A DNA stretch of 64,000 nt, taken from the NCBI GenBank assembly GCA_020636135.1, contig JACJYK010000001.1, positions 2,094,501-2,158,500 of the forward strand. The letters run 5' to 3'. Position numbers and translations under genes: made by a program. The DNA is from Lewinellaceae bacterium (lineage in GTDB: Bacteria; Bacteroidota; Bacteroidia; Chitinophagales; Saprospiraceae). Position 1 is the first letter of the stretch. Each line of letters begins with the position of its first letter. The notes below the pieces were generated by a model. The model did no database searches, was not told the origin of the DNA, and saw nothing but the letters and a program-made list of their open reading frames with translations. This document shows positions 43,618-53,263 of the stretch, one piece after another.

Positions 43618-45441
43618 TTAATCATAATCAAGTGACACCTTGACGCCCGTCGTGATCCATCTCCCAGGCATGGGTACCAAATTGGTTTCTGTATAGATCG
43701 TATTGAATAGATTGTCCATTTGTAAATACCATTCCAGATGAGGCCAGGTGAACCCGGTTCGCAAATCGACCAGTTGATAATCTTCGAGATTTTCGCGATC
43801 CAGATAACGATAGGCCAGGGTGGCATTCCATTTAGAAGTTAGCCTCAATTGAACCTGAAATTGAACTTGGTTTCTTAAATGATCCAGTGCGTAACGGCTG
43901 AACTGGCTTTCCGAAGCGTGATTGATCCCCTGGATATAGTTGTAGCTGGCATACATATAGGTAAGCCAGGATAGGGTAGACCACCACTGGTATTCGAATT
44001 CCCAACCGCTGTATGTGACAGAGCCAAAATTGTCCGGTCGCCATGGATCATCGGCCGCTGCCTTGGTCCAATCGATCAGATTTTTACCGTCACGAACAAA
44101 ATATCCAAGTCTTAATGAACTGTGCTGAGGCATCCAGTACAAACCACCTTCATAGGTGATGGCCGACTCCGGTTGCAGATCCGGATTGCCGACATTGAGT
44201 CGGTCGGTGTAGTAGAGGTCCGTAAAGGTGGGAGCCCTCCAGGTTGACCCGATGGTGCCAAAAATCCGGAATTGATTGGAAAACCTGAACCCGGCGTCCA
44301 GTCCTGGAAATACATGCAGGCCCCAATCGGTAACCTGGTGAGCAGATATTCCGGCATTCACGATGATCCGGTCATTCAACCATTCGCCGCGGTAGTCGAG
44401 GTAGGCTGAACTGATCTGTCGTTGTCGCCGGCCCAGATTGTTGGAATGCAAAAGGGCTCCCTGGTTGGAGATCCCCAATCCGATTTGTCCCCAGCGATAG
44501 ACGCCCGTACCATTGACTTCGGCAGTCCACACATTGCTGATGTGCAGGTTACGGTATAAAGAGGGGTTGGACCGGACAAAGATGTATTCATCCTGGTTGC
44601 GACGCCAGGATAGACGGGGCTGCCATACCCATTTTGCGGTGACATGATTCATTTGCAAGCCCACTACACTGGTCTGAATGGCTTCAAATTGTTCGGTAAA
44701 ATCGGGGCTGGCGTAAAATCCATTGGCGCCAAACGCCCGGTCCGAGTGCATGGCGAGTAATTCAAAGGATTCCCGTCCGAGCTGAAATTTATTTTTATAG
44801 AACAGGTCGGAAAGGTTGTAGTCGGTATTATGGCGATATCCCTCACTCCAGCTACGGGAGGCTGAAAACCATTGATTGACATTAGGGCCGGGGAGGGATA
44901 CGGAACCGGATATCTTTCCGGTGCCATACTGCCCACCGGAAAGACCCAGATTGAAGTTTTTCGAGAGGTCATCCCGGGTTATTATCTGGATTGCGCCTGA
45001 GAATGCATTGGGGCCATACCGCCGTGCAGCCGGTCCTTTCAGGATCTCTATGCGCTCAATCAAATCCAGCGGGACAGGAATATTCATCAGATGGTGCCCG
45101 GTTTGCGGATCACTCAGCGGGATTCCGTCAACTAAAACCAAAACCTGATCAAAGGTTCCCCCCCGGATGCTAAGATCACCCTGGACACCGTGCACACCGC
45201 GTTGACGCAGATCCAATCCTCCGGCATATTGCAATACCTGCATCAAACTTTGCGCATTCATTTTGTGAATGTCCTTTCCCTCGAGCAGGGTTATGGAATG
45301 CATGGTTTGGGTAAGCGGCATCGTGAGCCGGGACTCTTTAACAGTAACCTCCTCCAGATTCAGGGATTGAAGTGAGTCCGTTGATTGAGCAGTTGAGGTG
45401 GTCAGATACAGACCACTGGCCAGTATGAGGATGAAGCGCAT
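43618..45441 (-). CDS. TonB-dependent receptor (BtuB/colicin-receptor type)
   Basis: 607 residues from the ATG at 45441, which gives the signal peptide MRFILILASGLYLTTSTAQ; the frame extends ten codons upstream to 45471. The plug domain (about 30-160) shows VTVKESRLTM, SLMQVLQYAGGLDLRQRGV, LSIRGGTFDQVLVLVDGIPL and GPAARRYGPNAFSGAIQIIT. The 22-stranded barrel fills the rest and ends in an aromatic-containing strand (GVKVSLDYD). Members import vitamin B12, iron chelates or other scarce ligands using TonB energy. No transport genes or cobalamin riboswitch were seen next to it, so the ligand is open. Confidence 0.92.
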   Translation of the reverse strand: MRFILILASGLYLTTSTAQSTDSLQSLNLEEVTVKESRLTMPLTQTMHSITLLEGKDIHKMNAQSLMQVLQYAGGLDLRQRGVHGVQGDLSIRGGTFDQVLVLVDGIPLSDPQTGHHLMNIPVPLDLIERIEILKGPAARRYGPNAFSGAIQIITRDDLSKNFNLGLSGGQYGTGKISGSVSLPGPNVNQWFSASRSWSEGYRHNTDYNLSDLFYKNKFQLGRESFELLAMHSDRAFGANGFYASPDFTEQFEAIQTSVVGLQMNHVTAKWVWQPRLSWRRNQDEYIFVRSNPSLYRNLHISNVWTAEVNGTGVYRWGQIGLGISNQGALLHSNNLGRRQRQISSAYLDYRGEWLNDRIIVNAGISAHQVTDWGLHVFPGLDAGFRFSNQFRIFGTIGSTWRAPTFTDLYYTDRLNVGNPDLQPESAITYEGGLYWMPQHSSLRLGYFVRDGKNLIDWTKAAADDPWRPDNFGSVTYSGWEFEYQWWSTLSWLTYMYASYNYIQGINHASESQFSRYALDHLRNQVQFQVQLRLTSKWNATLAYRYLDRENLEDYQLVDLRTGFTWPHLEWYLQMDNLFNTIYTETNLVPMPGRWITTGVKVSLDYD

Positions 45442-45561
45442 TTCTATTATTTCGATGCGGCAAATGTACAAATAATCCTTCCGTCAATTTTGTGAGCCAA
45501 TAATTTGGGAGAATGAGCGACAACTGCGTTCTTCGTGACAGTTTAACAAATGGATTGAACA

Positions 45562-46308
45562 ATGGCCAGAAAGATTGCTGCAGGAAACTGGAAAATGAAT
45601 TTCACTCTACAACAGGCTGTAGAATTCATTGATACTTTCAATGAGGGAAGCTGGCCAGAGGATGTCGAGGTGCTATTCGCAGTCCCATTCCCGTATCTGA
45701 TGGCTCTGGAAGCTATTGCCGGTTCGCGGATCACTATTGCTGCACAAAACTGCAGTGATCATCGTGAAGGCGCTTATACCGGAGAAGTGGCTGCGCCCAT
45801 GCTGGTCTCAGCAGGAATAAACCATGTGATTCTAGGCCATTCTGAGCGTCGTATGTACTACCAGGAAACCCCGGCTGTATTAAAGGAAAAAGTGGACCTC
45901 GTGTTGGCACATAATATGGTGCCTATCTTTTGTTGTGGTGAACCTTTGGAAGTGCGGAATGAAGGAAAACACCGTGAACTGGTCCGGTCCCAACTGGAAG
46001 AGTCCCTCTTCCATCTTACCGGAGATTCATTATCCAAAATAATCATCGCTTATGAGCCTGTGTGGGCTATTGGAACAGGAGTCACCGCCAGTCCGGAACA
46101 GGCACAGGAGATGCATGCCTATATCAGGGAAGTCTTCACAGAAGCGTATGGAAGTGAACTGGCTGAAGCGTTGCCCATACTCTATGGAGGCAGCGTTAAG
46201 GCCAGCAACGCACAATTGTTGTTTTCGCAACCGGATGTAAACGGAGGTTTGGTGGGTGGCGCCAGCTTAATTACATCTGAATTTTTACAAATTACAAATT
46301 CTTTTTAA
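45562..46308 (+). CDS. tpiA: Triosephosphate isomerase
   Basis: 248 residues. Catalytic Lys11 (GNWKMN), His93 (LGHSERR) and Glu165 (AYEPVWAIGTG) are all present, with the C-terminal phosphate loops ILYGGSVKASN and GGLVGGASL. It interconverts dihydroxyacetone phosphate and glyceraldehyde-3-phosphate. Together with pfkA (53263) and gpsA (48484) it covers the triose branch of glycolysis and glycerolipid synthesis in this window, although the genes are not in one operon. A standard enzyme. Confidence 0.97.
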   Translation: MARKIAAGNWKMNFTLQQAVEFIDTFNEGSWPEDVEVLFAVPFPYLMALEAIAGSRITIAAQNCSDHREGAYTGEVAAPMLVSAGINHVILGHSERRMYYQETPAVLKEKVDLVLAHNMVPIFCCGEPLEVRNEGKHRELVRSQLEESLFHLTGDSLSKIIIAYEPVWAIGTGVTASPEQAQEMHAYIREVFTEAYGSELAEALPILYGGSVKASNAQLLFSQPDVNGGLVGGASLITSEFLQITNSF

Positions 46309-46381
46309 GCGTAAACTACTCATCTAAAACTACCTAAACATATTTTTTTCATAATATTATAAAAAGTTGTAATTCATTTAT

Positions 46382-46389
46382 TACATTTG
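46382..46389 (+). promoter_or_regulatory. Putative -7 box for S24 repressor gene
   Basis: TACATTTG matches TAnnTTTG, 21 bases before the ATG at 46411. The surrounding 60 bases are very AT-rich (46320-46385), as expected for a promoter or operator. No standard -33 box. Confidence 0.45.
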
Positions 46390-46410
46390 AGAGCGTTTAG
46401 TTCTCATGTT

Positions 46411-47268
46411 ATGAATCATATCGTTAGTCAGCGGTTTGTGAAGTGTCTGGAAAAACTGAAGGAAGAAAATAAAATTCCTTCCAGCAGGCAGTTTGCTATA
46501 AGTTTGGAATATCAGCCACAGAACCTCCATGAGATCCAGGCTGGTAACCGGGACGTAACCATTGACCTGATCCGGCGTGCGATTGAAGCGTACCAGTTCA
46601 ACCCGGAATATTTGTTCCTGGGTCAGGGGTCGATGTTCACCCGCCCGGAAAAAGAAAATGACTTCCGTCTGCTGACCGTGGTTACTGATCAATACAACGA
46701 TGAACGCATTGTGCATGTACCCATTCCTGCCCAGGCTGGTTATACCAGTGCTATGGCGGATAGTGAGTTCTATTCTGATCTGCCATCCTACTCCTTACCG
46801 GACTACAAATACAAAGTGGGGACCTACCGTTCGTTTGATATTGCAGGAGACTCTATGGAAACGTCCCTGTTCGAAGGAGATAAAGTGATCTGTACGTTCT
46901 GTGAACCGGGACGCTGGATGAATTGCATCAAAGACAATTGTGTTTATGTGGTAGTAACCCGCAGCGATATTTTTGTTAAGCGTGTCAGAAACCGGATTGC
47001 CGAATCCAAGCAATTGGAGTTGGTTTCAGATAATGCTTATTACGAGCCATTTATGGTGGATATTGAAGATGTACGCGAGCTGTGGTATGTACAAACCAAG
47101 ATGACCAGTTTTTCACACACGCCGCTTAAACCGGCTCAAGCCAAAGAAGATACCATTTCAGGTCAGGAGCTTGAACACCTTAAACACGTGATTGCCGAGC
47201 AAAGCAAGTTGATCCGGCAACTTCATGGCACGATAGAAAAACTTGTTAACTCCAGCTTAACCACATGA
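46411..47268 (+). CDS. S24/LexA-family autocleaving transcriptional regulator
   Basis: 285 residues from the ATG at 46411; an in-frame TTG at 46387 lies inside the putative -7 box and is unlikely. Residues about 3-70 form a helix-turn-helix (SSRQFAISLEYQPQNLHEIQAGNRD). The Ala109-Gly110 bond in PIPAQAGY sits where LexA-type proteins are cut. Ser148 in AGDSM and Lys190 in IFVKRVRN match the Ser-Lys dyad of S24 peptidases. The C-terminal 45 residues are a polar, probably coiled-coil tail (EQSKLIRQLHGTIEKLVNS) not found in LexA. No phage genes surround it, so it looks like a chromosomal regulator. The 78-residue gene downstream overlaps by 4 bases. Confidence 0.88.
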   Translation: MNHIVSQRFVKCLEKLKEENKIPSSRQFAISLEYQPQNLHEIQAGNRDVTIDLIRRAIEAYQFNPEYLFLGQGSMFTRPEKENDFRLLTVVTDQYNDERIVHVPIPAQAGYTSAMADSEFYSDLPSYSLPDYKYKVGTYRSFDIAGDSMETSLFEGDKVICTFCEPGRWMNCIKDNCVYVVVTRSDIFVKRVRNRIAESKQLELVSDNAYYEPFMVDIEDVRELWYVQTKMTSFSHTPLKPAQAKEDTISGQELEHLKHVIAEQSKLIRQLHGTIEKLVNSSLTT

Positions 47269-47501
47269 AACGATTTGACATTTCCGGCAAAGCTACCAAA
47301 CAAGAGCTGGGAACTGGCTTTTGGGGTATCGTGGATCAGGAAGGTCATAACTGGCGCCCCATCAATATGCCGGATCAGCTGAAAGTGGAAGGTACCACCA
47401 TCCACTGTACGGTGGTCGAGGCAAGCGAAGACATGTCCATTTTTATGTGGGGAACCCCTGTCCACATCATCAGCTTCCAAACACCGGCATTAGCCTGGTA
47501 A
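47265..47501 (+). CDS. Small protein of unknown function coupled to S24 regulator
   Basis: 78 residues starting at an ATGA overlap with the S24 regulator stop (47265-47268). The sequence (FDISGKATKQELGTGFWGIVDQEG, then VEGTTIHCTVVEASEDMSIFMWGTPVHII) looks like a small all-beta fold of five or six strands. There is no signal peptide, membrane helix or DNA-binding motif. I do not recognise the family. Translational coupling suggests it works with, or is regulated together with, the repressor. Confidence 0.75.
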   Translation: MKRFDISGKATKQELGTGFWGIVDQEGHNWRPINMPDQLKVEGTTIHCTVVEASEDMSIFMWGTPVHIISFQTPALAW

Positions 47502-47535
47502 TCACATTCAACTGGTAATCAATTACTTGTCAGGG

Positions 47536-48393
47536 TCAGACTACAGGCGTGACGGCATGATGCGCAGAGAGGTAATCCCGCTCGTATTGTTTTAACATAA
47601 GTTGTACCTCACGGGTTACCGGACCCGGCTTCCCATTGCCAATCACATGCCCGTCAACACGGATTATGGGTAACCCCATCTTCATGGTTCCGGTAAGGAA
47701 TAGCTCATCTGCTTTAAGAAGCTCTGCCATGGTCAGGTCACGAATTTCTATTTCTCGCGTTTTCTTAGCCCATTCGATGGTGTGGCGCCTGGTGATACCT
47801 AGTAATATATGTTCAGCCGGTGTGACGAGCTTTTCACCGTATACAGCAAATATGTTGGCTCTTGAAGATTCTCTGACCGATGATTCTGTATAATACAGAG
47901 GTTCAACCGCACCTGCTTTTTCAACCTGGTCCTGCAGGTAAACAGCAACCATGTAATTTGTTGTTTTTGCTTCGGCAATGGGGCGCTGATATAAATAACT
48001 GATCAAAGGTGCCCCCTGCTCCATCCAGTCTTGTCTGGCCTGCCCGAAAGGCAACACCTGGATGGCGACGTTTGGTTCGTCGAGTTGAAAACCATTGGCG
48101 GAATGACCTCCGGTGACCAGGATCTTGATGCCCGCATCCTGGATTCCATTGACCCGTACCAATTCATGGATCGAAGCTTCTATTTCCGCTGCGGTGAAAG
48201 GTATCGGCAGGCGCATTAACCGGCATGAATTGTACATCCGTTCCAGATGTTCTTCCAGATACAAGGGCACGCCCTGCTTGATTTGCAGGTAGTCAAATAT
48301 CCCGTATCCACGTCCTATTCCGAGATCAGAAATAGGAAGACAAGCGGATGCTGCCGGCACAATCTGGCCATTGAGGAAATGAAAACGGATCAT
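47536..48393 (-). CDS. Class IV PLP aminotransferase (branched-chain / D-amino-acid type)
   Basis: 285 residues from the ATG at 48393, which starts the fold I strand RFHFLNGQIVP; a longer frame runs to 48450. SDLGIGRGYGIFDYLQIKQGVP is the family's N-terminal signature. The PLP lysine is expected in AEAKTTNYMVAVYLQD, followed by the glutamate region EPLYYTESSVRESSRANIFAV and the phosphate-binding ILLGITRRHTIEWA. Members transaminate branched-chain or D-amino acids or lyse aminodeoxychorismate. Sequence alone does not settle which. Convergent with the 78-residue gene. Confidence 0.9.
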   Translation of the reverse strand: MIRFHFLNGQIVPAASACLPISDLGIGRGYGIFDYLQIKQGVPLYLEEHLERMYNSCRLMRLPIPFTAAEIEASIHELVRVNGIQDAGIKILVTGGHSANGFQLDEPNVAIQVLPFGQARQDWMEQGAPLISYLYQRPIAEAKTTNYMVAVYLQDQVEKAGAVEPLYYTESSVRESSRANIFAVYGEKLVTPAEHILLGITRRHTIEWAKKTREIEIRDLTMAELLKADELFLTGTMKMGLPIIRVDGHVIGNGKPGPVTREVQLMLKQYERDYLSAHHAVTPVV

Positions 48394-48483
48394 AGCAATA
48401 TTTTCAGTCGCAAACATACAATGATTTGTACGTAACGAATGAGCAACCAATAATCGTTTTCAGAAATATGTTTTATTTTATGA

Positions 48484-49524
48484 TCAGAGGTAATCCACGT
48501 CTACCCAATATGGAAAGTTCATCAGGTACTCAATGGCACGGAGTATATCAAAGTCTTCAAAAACAATTCGGTATAGCACCTGGGTGATGGGAGCGGTGAT
48601 CTTATAATTTCGCATTAAAGGGTAAATGATCTTCAGGGTCCGGATGCCTTCCGCTAATTCCTCACTGGTTTCTGTGATATAGCTGAGCTTTTCACCTTTT
48701 CCCAATCTTTTTCCAAAGGTATAGTTGCGGCTGTCTTCGCTGGTGGCGGTGGCGATCAGGTCCCCGATTCCGGCCGTACCCAGAAAGGATTTGATATCTG
48801 CTCCCATGGCTTTTCCAAAATAAATCATTTCCGACAACCCGCGTGTGATGAGCATCGCCTGCATGTTTTTGCCCATGCCTACACCGGCAAGCATTCCGGA
48901 GCCAAGAGCAATGATGTTCTTCAAAGCGCCCGCCAGTTCCGCACCCTTCAGGTCGTGCGAGCCAAATACAAAGAACTGCTTACTCGAAAGCAATTCCTGA
49001 CCGGTCTTGATCACCTCATCAAATGGACTTGCCAGCAAAGTTGCCGTAGGCTGACCGTGTAATATTTCATTGGAGAGATTAGGGCCGCTTAAACAACCGA
49101 TGCGGATGACGGATGTCTCCTGTTCGATAACTTCGCTCATGGTAAGTACATCATGCCTTGTCAACCGCTGCTGGGTATTTTTAGATTCAAGGCTTCCTAA
49201 ATCCAATCCTTTGGTACCGTGGATCATAATATGGAATGGACGGACATGAGGTGCCAATGCGCGCATGACACTACGGAAATGTTCAGAGGGAATAACCGGA
49301 AATAAAACCTGGCATGAAGAAACGATTTCCTCCAGGTCAGCGCTAGCCCTTATCCGTTTGTCCAGATCGACATTGTAATGTCTGTGATTGTTGTTGATCT
49401 CATTGACTACTTCCATCTTGCGGGAAAAGATGAGGACATCGACATTATAGGCTAAAAGTTTTGCCAGGGAAGTGCCAAAACTTCCCGATCCGATCACCGC
49501 TGCACGTTGGAAGGATTCCGGCAT
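48484..49524 (-). CDS. gpsA: NAD(P)-dependent glycerol-3-phosphate dehydrogenase
   Basis: 346 residues. Dinucleotide motif GSGSFGTSLAKLLA at about 12-25, the IHGTKGL segment, GCLSGPNLSNEI, and the catalytic lysine region AELAGALKNIIALGSGM near residue 195. ADIKSFLGTAGIGDLIATATSEDSRNYTFG is the C-terminal signature. It reduces dihydroxyacetone phosphate to sn-glycerol-3-phosphate, the backbone of membrane phospholipids. A typical member with a normal start. Divergent from the hydrolase gene at 49678. Confidence 0.94.
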   Translation of the reverse strand: MPESFQRAAVIGSGSFGTSLAKLLAYNVDVLIFSRKMEVVNEINNNHRHYNVDLDKRIRASADLEEIVSSCQVLFPVIPSEHFRSVMRALAPHVRPFHIMIHGTKGLDLGSLESKNTQQRLTRHDVLTMSEVIEQETSVIRIGCLSGPNLSNEILHGQPTATLLASPFDEVIKTGQELLSSKQFFVFGSHDLKGAELAGALKNIIALGSGMLAGVGMGKNMQAMLITRGLSEMIYFGKAMGADIKSFLGTAGIGDLIATATSEDSRNYTFGKRLGKGEKLSYITETSEELAEGIRTLKIIYPLMRNYKITAPITQVLYRIVFEDFDILRAIEYLMNFPYWVDVDYL

Positions 49525-49677
49525 ATACTTCTTTTAAGGCAATCACTAGCCAGATCACCGGATCAAAAATGCACTTTTCTTCGGATTCTTACGAAAGATG
49601 ATGATCAGGCCATAACAAATTTAATCAGAGAACTGTTGATTAGTGGAGTAGAGAATACACAGAACACCTGAAGGCCT

Positions 49678-50577
49678 ATGATTTGGTCCATCCTTTTATT
49701 CATCAAGTTCCTGTTTCCGGGAAATCTGTACCTTAACGATGTTCCCGTCGTTTTTACTGATACGATATCCGTGCGCACGATAGACCGGGCAGCTGATCAG
49801 CAGGGCTATTACCTTTATTTGCCAGAACGAGCAGCCAGTTCCTACAGCGTTGTCTTATTTGTGCATGGTTACGGGTGTATCAATCCAATGATCTACGGAG
49901 CTTGGATAAGGCACCTGGTCAGCCAGGGTAATGTAGTGATCTATCCCCGCTACCAGGAATCGATCTGGACACCTTCTCCCCGGATGTTTGCATTGAATGT
50001 AGCGCATGCATTCTCCAATGCCATTGAGCTGATGGATTCACTCCATGTCCCATACCGGCTGGATCAATTGGCATATGTTGGGCATTCCTATGGTGGAACC
50101 ACGGTCGCGTATCTGGGGGTTTATCATGATTCTTTGGATATGCCGGCACCCAGGGTGATTATGGCATGTCAACCGGGTACAGGCCCTTTTGATGCGCTCA
50201 AACTGGAATCGTATGCCGGGATTGATCCTGCCATCAAGCTGCTGGTTTTGGTGGGGAAAGACGACAAGACGGTAGGCGACGCCCTTGGAAGACAGATCTT
50301 CTCCACAGCACAGGTTCCATACAAGCGATTCGTGGAGCATCTGGCTTCTGAAGATGAACTGTTTACCGCATCCCACTATGAACCTGAAGGATTGGATATG
50401 GCATTTGACAATGGTGACCGCAATGTATCTGCCAAACGTGCTTTACGGCTGGCTAAACTGGATGCGGTGGATACACTTTACTGGGATCTGTTTGATCACA
50501 CCTTTCAGACAGATTCATTATCGCCTGTCTGGGAGTTGGACTCGGTAAGTAATCCCTTTCCGATTGAAGTGAAATAG
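49678..50577 (+). CDS. Alpha/beta hydrolase
   Basis: 299 residues. Hydrophobic N-terminus (1-18) that may be a signal or membrane anchor. The fold shows an HGYG oxyanion-type loop at 63-66 and the nucleophile elbow GHSYGG with Ser137. The histidine in DLFDHTFQ near the C-terminus is a candidate for the third triad member. The closest general group is alpha/beta hydrolases with lipase or carboxylesterase activity. Substrate is unknown. It stands alone between gpsA and the secreted protein gene. Confidence 0.8.
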   Translation: MIWSILLFIKFLFPGNLYLNDVPVVFTDTISVRTIDRAADQQGYYLYLPERAASSYSVVLFVHGYGCINPMIYGAWIRHLVSQGNVVIYPRYQESIWTPSPRMFALNVAHAFSNAIELMDSLHVPYRLDQLAYVGHSYGGTTVAYLGVYHDSLDMPAPRVIMACQPGTGPFDALKLESYAGIDPAIKLLVLVGKDDKTVGDALGRQIFSTAQVPYKRFVEHLASEDELFTASHYEPEGLDMAFDNGDRNVSAKRALRLAKLDAVDTLYWDLFDHTFQTDSLSPVWELDSVSNPFPIEVK

Positions 50578-50702
50578 GTCCATTCCATTGCAAAACCTTC
50601 CGGAGTAACCACTTTGTAACCTTTTTTCATAACCATGTACCCTGTTTAGGGTATTTGGCTGCATTTTTGATGTAGAGGTTGCATCTACTAAATATTTAGG
50701 AT

Positions 50703-52946
50703 ATGCAACGAATTCTACTACTATGGTCATTAGGACTATTTACTGTTATTTCAGCCAGTGCTCAGCTTCAAATTGAGTATGGGGCCCAAATTGATTCTGC
50801 CTTCCACCAAATGTCAGACCAGCACGTGTACCGATTCCTTGGTGAAGAAGGTGATGTGATTGCCATACGCATGCGAGACCGGAATAGTCCGGTTGATGCC
50901 TGTTGGGAGCTGTACGATCCGAATCAGAATCTGGTTGCCGCAAAATGTGGAGATGGCGGAATTGTCGAACAATTCGGTAAAAAGCTCAACACCACCGGAA
51001 TGTATTTCCTGTACGTCATGGACAACCATCACAATGATGTAGGAACGTACGGATTGAGCTTACACAAAATGAATAAGCCCGGTTATGCACTTCCTCTCGA
51101 GGAAGGTGATGACCCAGTGGACCGGATTGGATCCGGAGTTGCCATGAATGCCTACAGTTTTCTGGCACTGGAAGGGGAGGAGATCCGTTTTCAGATGCGG
51201 GCCTCAGATCTTCATTTTGAATCAACCTTGTTTATCACCGATTCTACAGGAACGAAAGTGGCTTCATCGTACCGTAAGTCAAATGTATATGCCGGCATTG
51301 ATCGATGGGTGGCCCCGGCAAAAGGTAGGTACAGCTTATTTATTTATGATGCCGGTGGCAACGATACCACTTCGTATGGATTTACATACCAGTCGTTATC
51401 CCATCCAACCCACACGACACAACTTGCATGTAAGGATGTCATCAATGCCTCCATAAGCCAATTGGCAGAAATTCATGCCTATACACTGCAACTGGATGCC
51501 GGGGAGACAGGCTTTATCATTGCCAAGGCGACTTCCAATTACCTGGAGTCTACCATTCACATCTATGATGCAAATGGGGCGGAGAAAGCACATCTTACCG
51601 GTAGCGGGACAGCAATATTTACCCAGTTCACCAACGATGGCCCGGCACAGGAGTTCCTCATCACTTTTGAGGATGAAAGAGGCAATGATTTGAGTGACTA
51701 TTATCTTACGGTCCTGACATTTTCTGATTCCTGTTCAGAAGAAATTGGTTGTGGTGAACAGGAAGGGAACCTGGAGCTGGCGGGTGTTCCCAATTTATAC
51801 CGGTTGCCCGTAATTTATGGAGGGAACTATACTTTGACGGTAAAGGAGATCACTACTGCTATAGAGCCATGGGTTATTCTTTATGATGCAAGCGGGAATA
51901 TTCTTGAGTCGAAAAATGACCCCGTAAAAGTAGCTCTAAGTCACACAGCGGCATCCTCGGAGACCTGGTGGGTCCTGATCATGGACCGGGGTGCAAACGA
52001 TACCGGAAAATACCGGCTGACCGTCGAAGGTTGTATTGCTCAATTACCGGACTGGGATATTGCCTGTACACCGGCCACCATTCGATTGGATGACAATGGC
52101 TCTGCGGTTCTCATTCCCCAGGATATTGATGCTACAATTTATCCGGAAGGTCTGCATGCTGACGGAAGTTTGTCGCAATCCTTGTTTTCTTGTCATGATG
52201 CGGGAACCCAGGAAATAACCCTTACTGTGCGGGATGAGTTTGGCCGGTCACAGGAATGTAAGACCACTGTAGAAGTGGTATCCGGATTGGCTGTAAATGT
52301 GCCTTCCTGTCCAGTGGTGTTCACCGATTATGCACCTGCTTCCTGCACGGTGTTGAACGTAGAAATAGAACACGGAACCGGACCTTATTTGTATTCGTGG
52401 AGCAATGGTGAATCAACACAGGCCATTCAGGTTTGCCCGGATGAGAGCAGTAATTATGGGGTTCAGGTGACCGATGCGAATGGCTGTGAAGTAGCGGCCC
52501 AGGTTTACGTGCAGGCAGCGGATATTGCCTGTGACAGCAGAGCCACAAAAATCAATATCTGCCATCGGCCAGCCAACGATCCATCAAAGGAGAACACACT
52601 TTGCGTAAGCGTCAATTCAGTTGACGGTCACCTGCATCAGGGTCCAGGTCATGAAGAGGACCACCTGGGTGAATGCGGCATAACATTCTGCAGTGAGAAT
52701 GCCCTGGAATTGGAAACGCGATCCGGATCGGAAGCGAGTACCCAAGAGTTGTTGGTTCAAGCCCGGATTGGACAAGTCAGCCAGGCGATCATATTTAATC
52801 AGCTGGGACAAGTTCTGTACCGTCTCACGGATGAAAATCAGCTGCTGGAATGGTTTAATGAAGATCAGTCACGTGCGCAGGGCATCTACTACCTGCGTTG
52901 GGCAGATTATAAAGGCAATTGGTTTCTGACGAAAGTGTTTCGTTGA
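50703..52946 (+). CDS. Large secreted repeat protein with pre-peptidase-like domains, SprB-like repeat and T9SS sorting domain
   Basis: 747 residues. Signal peptide 1-21 ending SASAQ. Residues about 25-440 hold four or so units of roughly 105 residues with the pattern Y/F-R-F-L-G-E-E-G...YDAxGN...N-D-T-x-x-Y-x-L-T, typical of bacterial pre-peptidase C-terminal (PPC) beta-sandwiches. Around residue 560 is one SprB-like unit (YSWSNGESTQAI...VQVTDANGC), and 610-660 is a Cys/His-rich segment (NICHRP, DGHLHQGPGHEEDHLG). The end (from about 675) resembles a short T9SS type A sorting domain. Probably a surface adhesin or structural protein. No enzyme motif is seen. Confidence 0.8.
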   Translation: MQRILLLWSLGLFTVISASAQLQIEYGAQIDSAFHQMSDQHVYRFLGEEGDVIAIRMRDRNSPVDACWELYDPNQNLVAAKCGDGGIVEQFGKKLNTTGMYFLYVMDNHHNDVGTYGLSLHKMNKPGYALPLEEGDDPVDRIGSGVAMNAYSFLALEGEEIRFQMRASDLHFESTLFITDSTGTKVASSYRKSNVYAGIDRWVAPAKGRYSLFIYDAGGNDTTSYGFTYQSLSHPTHTTQLACKDVINASISQLAEIHAYTLQLDAGETGFIIAKATSNYLESTIHIYDANGAEKAHLTGSGTAIFTQFTNDGPAQEFLITFEDERGNDLSDYYLTVLTFSDSCSEEIGCGEQEGNLELAGVPNLYRLPVIYGGNYTLTVKEITTAIEPWVILYDASGNILESKNDPVKVALSHTAASSETWWVLIMDRGANDTGKYRLTVEGCIAQLPDWDIACTPATIRLDDNGSAVLIPQDIDATIYPEGLHADGSLSQSLFSCHDAGTQEITLTVRDEFGRSQECKTTVEVVSGLAVNVPSCPVVFTDYAPASCTVLNVEIEHGTGPYLYSWSNGESTQAIQVCPDESSNYGVQVTDANGCEVAAQVYVQAADIACDSRATKINICHRPANDPSKENTLCVSVNSVDGHLHQGPGHEEDHLGECGITFCSENALELETRSGSEASTQELLVQARIGQVSQAIIFNQLGQVLYRLTDENQLLEWFNEDQSRAQGIYYLRWADYKGNWFLTKVFR

Positions 52947-52948
52947 TT

Positions 52949-53263
52949 TTAAGCGTTTTGGGTCTCCTGGTGAATCCAATTGCCATAGGATACATTCACC
53001 CGGGATCTCCACCGCAATATGCATGGGACCTGGTAAGGATGGTTGGCCAGAACATAATCTTCCAACCTCTGCTCCAGGTCCAAACGCGTCTTAACCAATA
53101 GTACCCACTCTTGTTCTCGGCTGACGTCTCCATCCCACCAGAATGCGGCATTCATGGACCAGGCATTATAACAGGCAACCACACGTTCACGGACCAAGGC
53201 CTGACCCAATGTCTCAGCAACATCCTGGGAAGGACAAGTAACGTAGGCGAGCAGTATTTCCAT
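52949..53263 (-). CDS. cutA: CutA-family divalent-ion tolerance protein
   Basis: 104 residues, standard length for this trimeric ferredoxin-like fold. ILLAYVTCPSQDVAETLGQALVRERVVACYN and SREQEWVLLVKT are the conserved parts, with the expected cysteine in VACYN. The family has been linked to copper tolerance in E. coli, but its exact function is not settled. It is the last gene of a four-gene leftward operon, sharing one base with pfkA. Confidence 0.92.
   Translation of the reverse strand: MEILLAYVTCPSQDVAETLGQALVRERVVACYNAWSMNAAFWWDGDVSREQEWVLLVKTRLDLEQRLEDYVLANHPYQVPCILRWRSRVNVSYGNWIHQETQNA

Noticed and set aside
43618..45561. Cobalamin riboswitch upstream of the BtuB-like receptor
   Set aside because: Only about 120 bases separate it from tpiA and I see no conserved B12-box-like sequence.
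46411..47268. S24 repressor as sign of a prophage
   Set aside because: No integrase, terminase, capsid or lysis genes flank it; neighbours are tpiA, an aminotransferase and gpsA.
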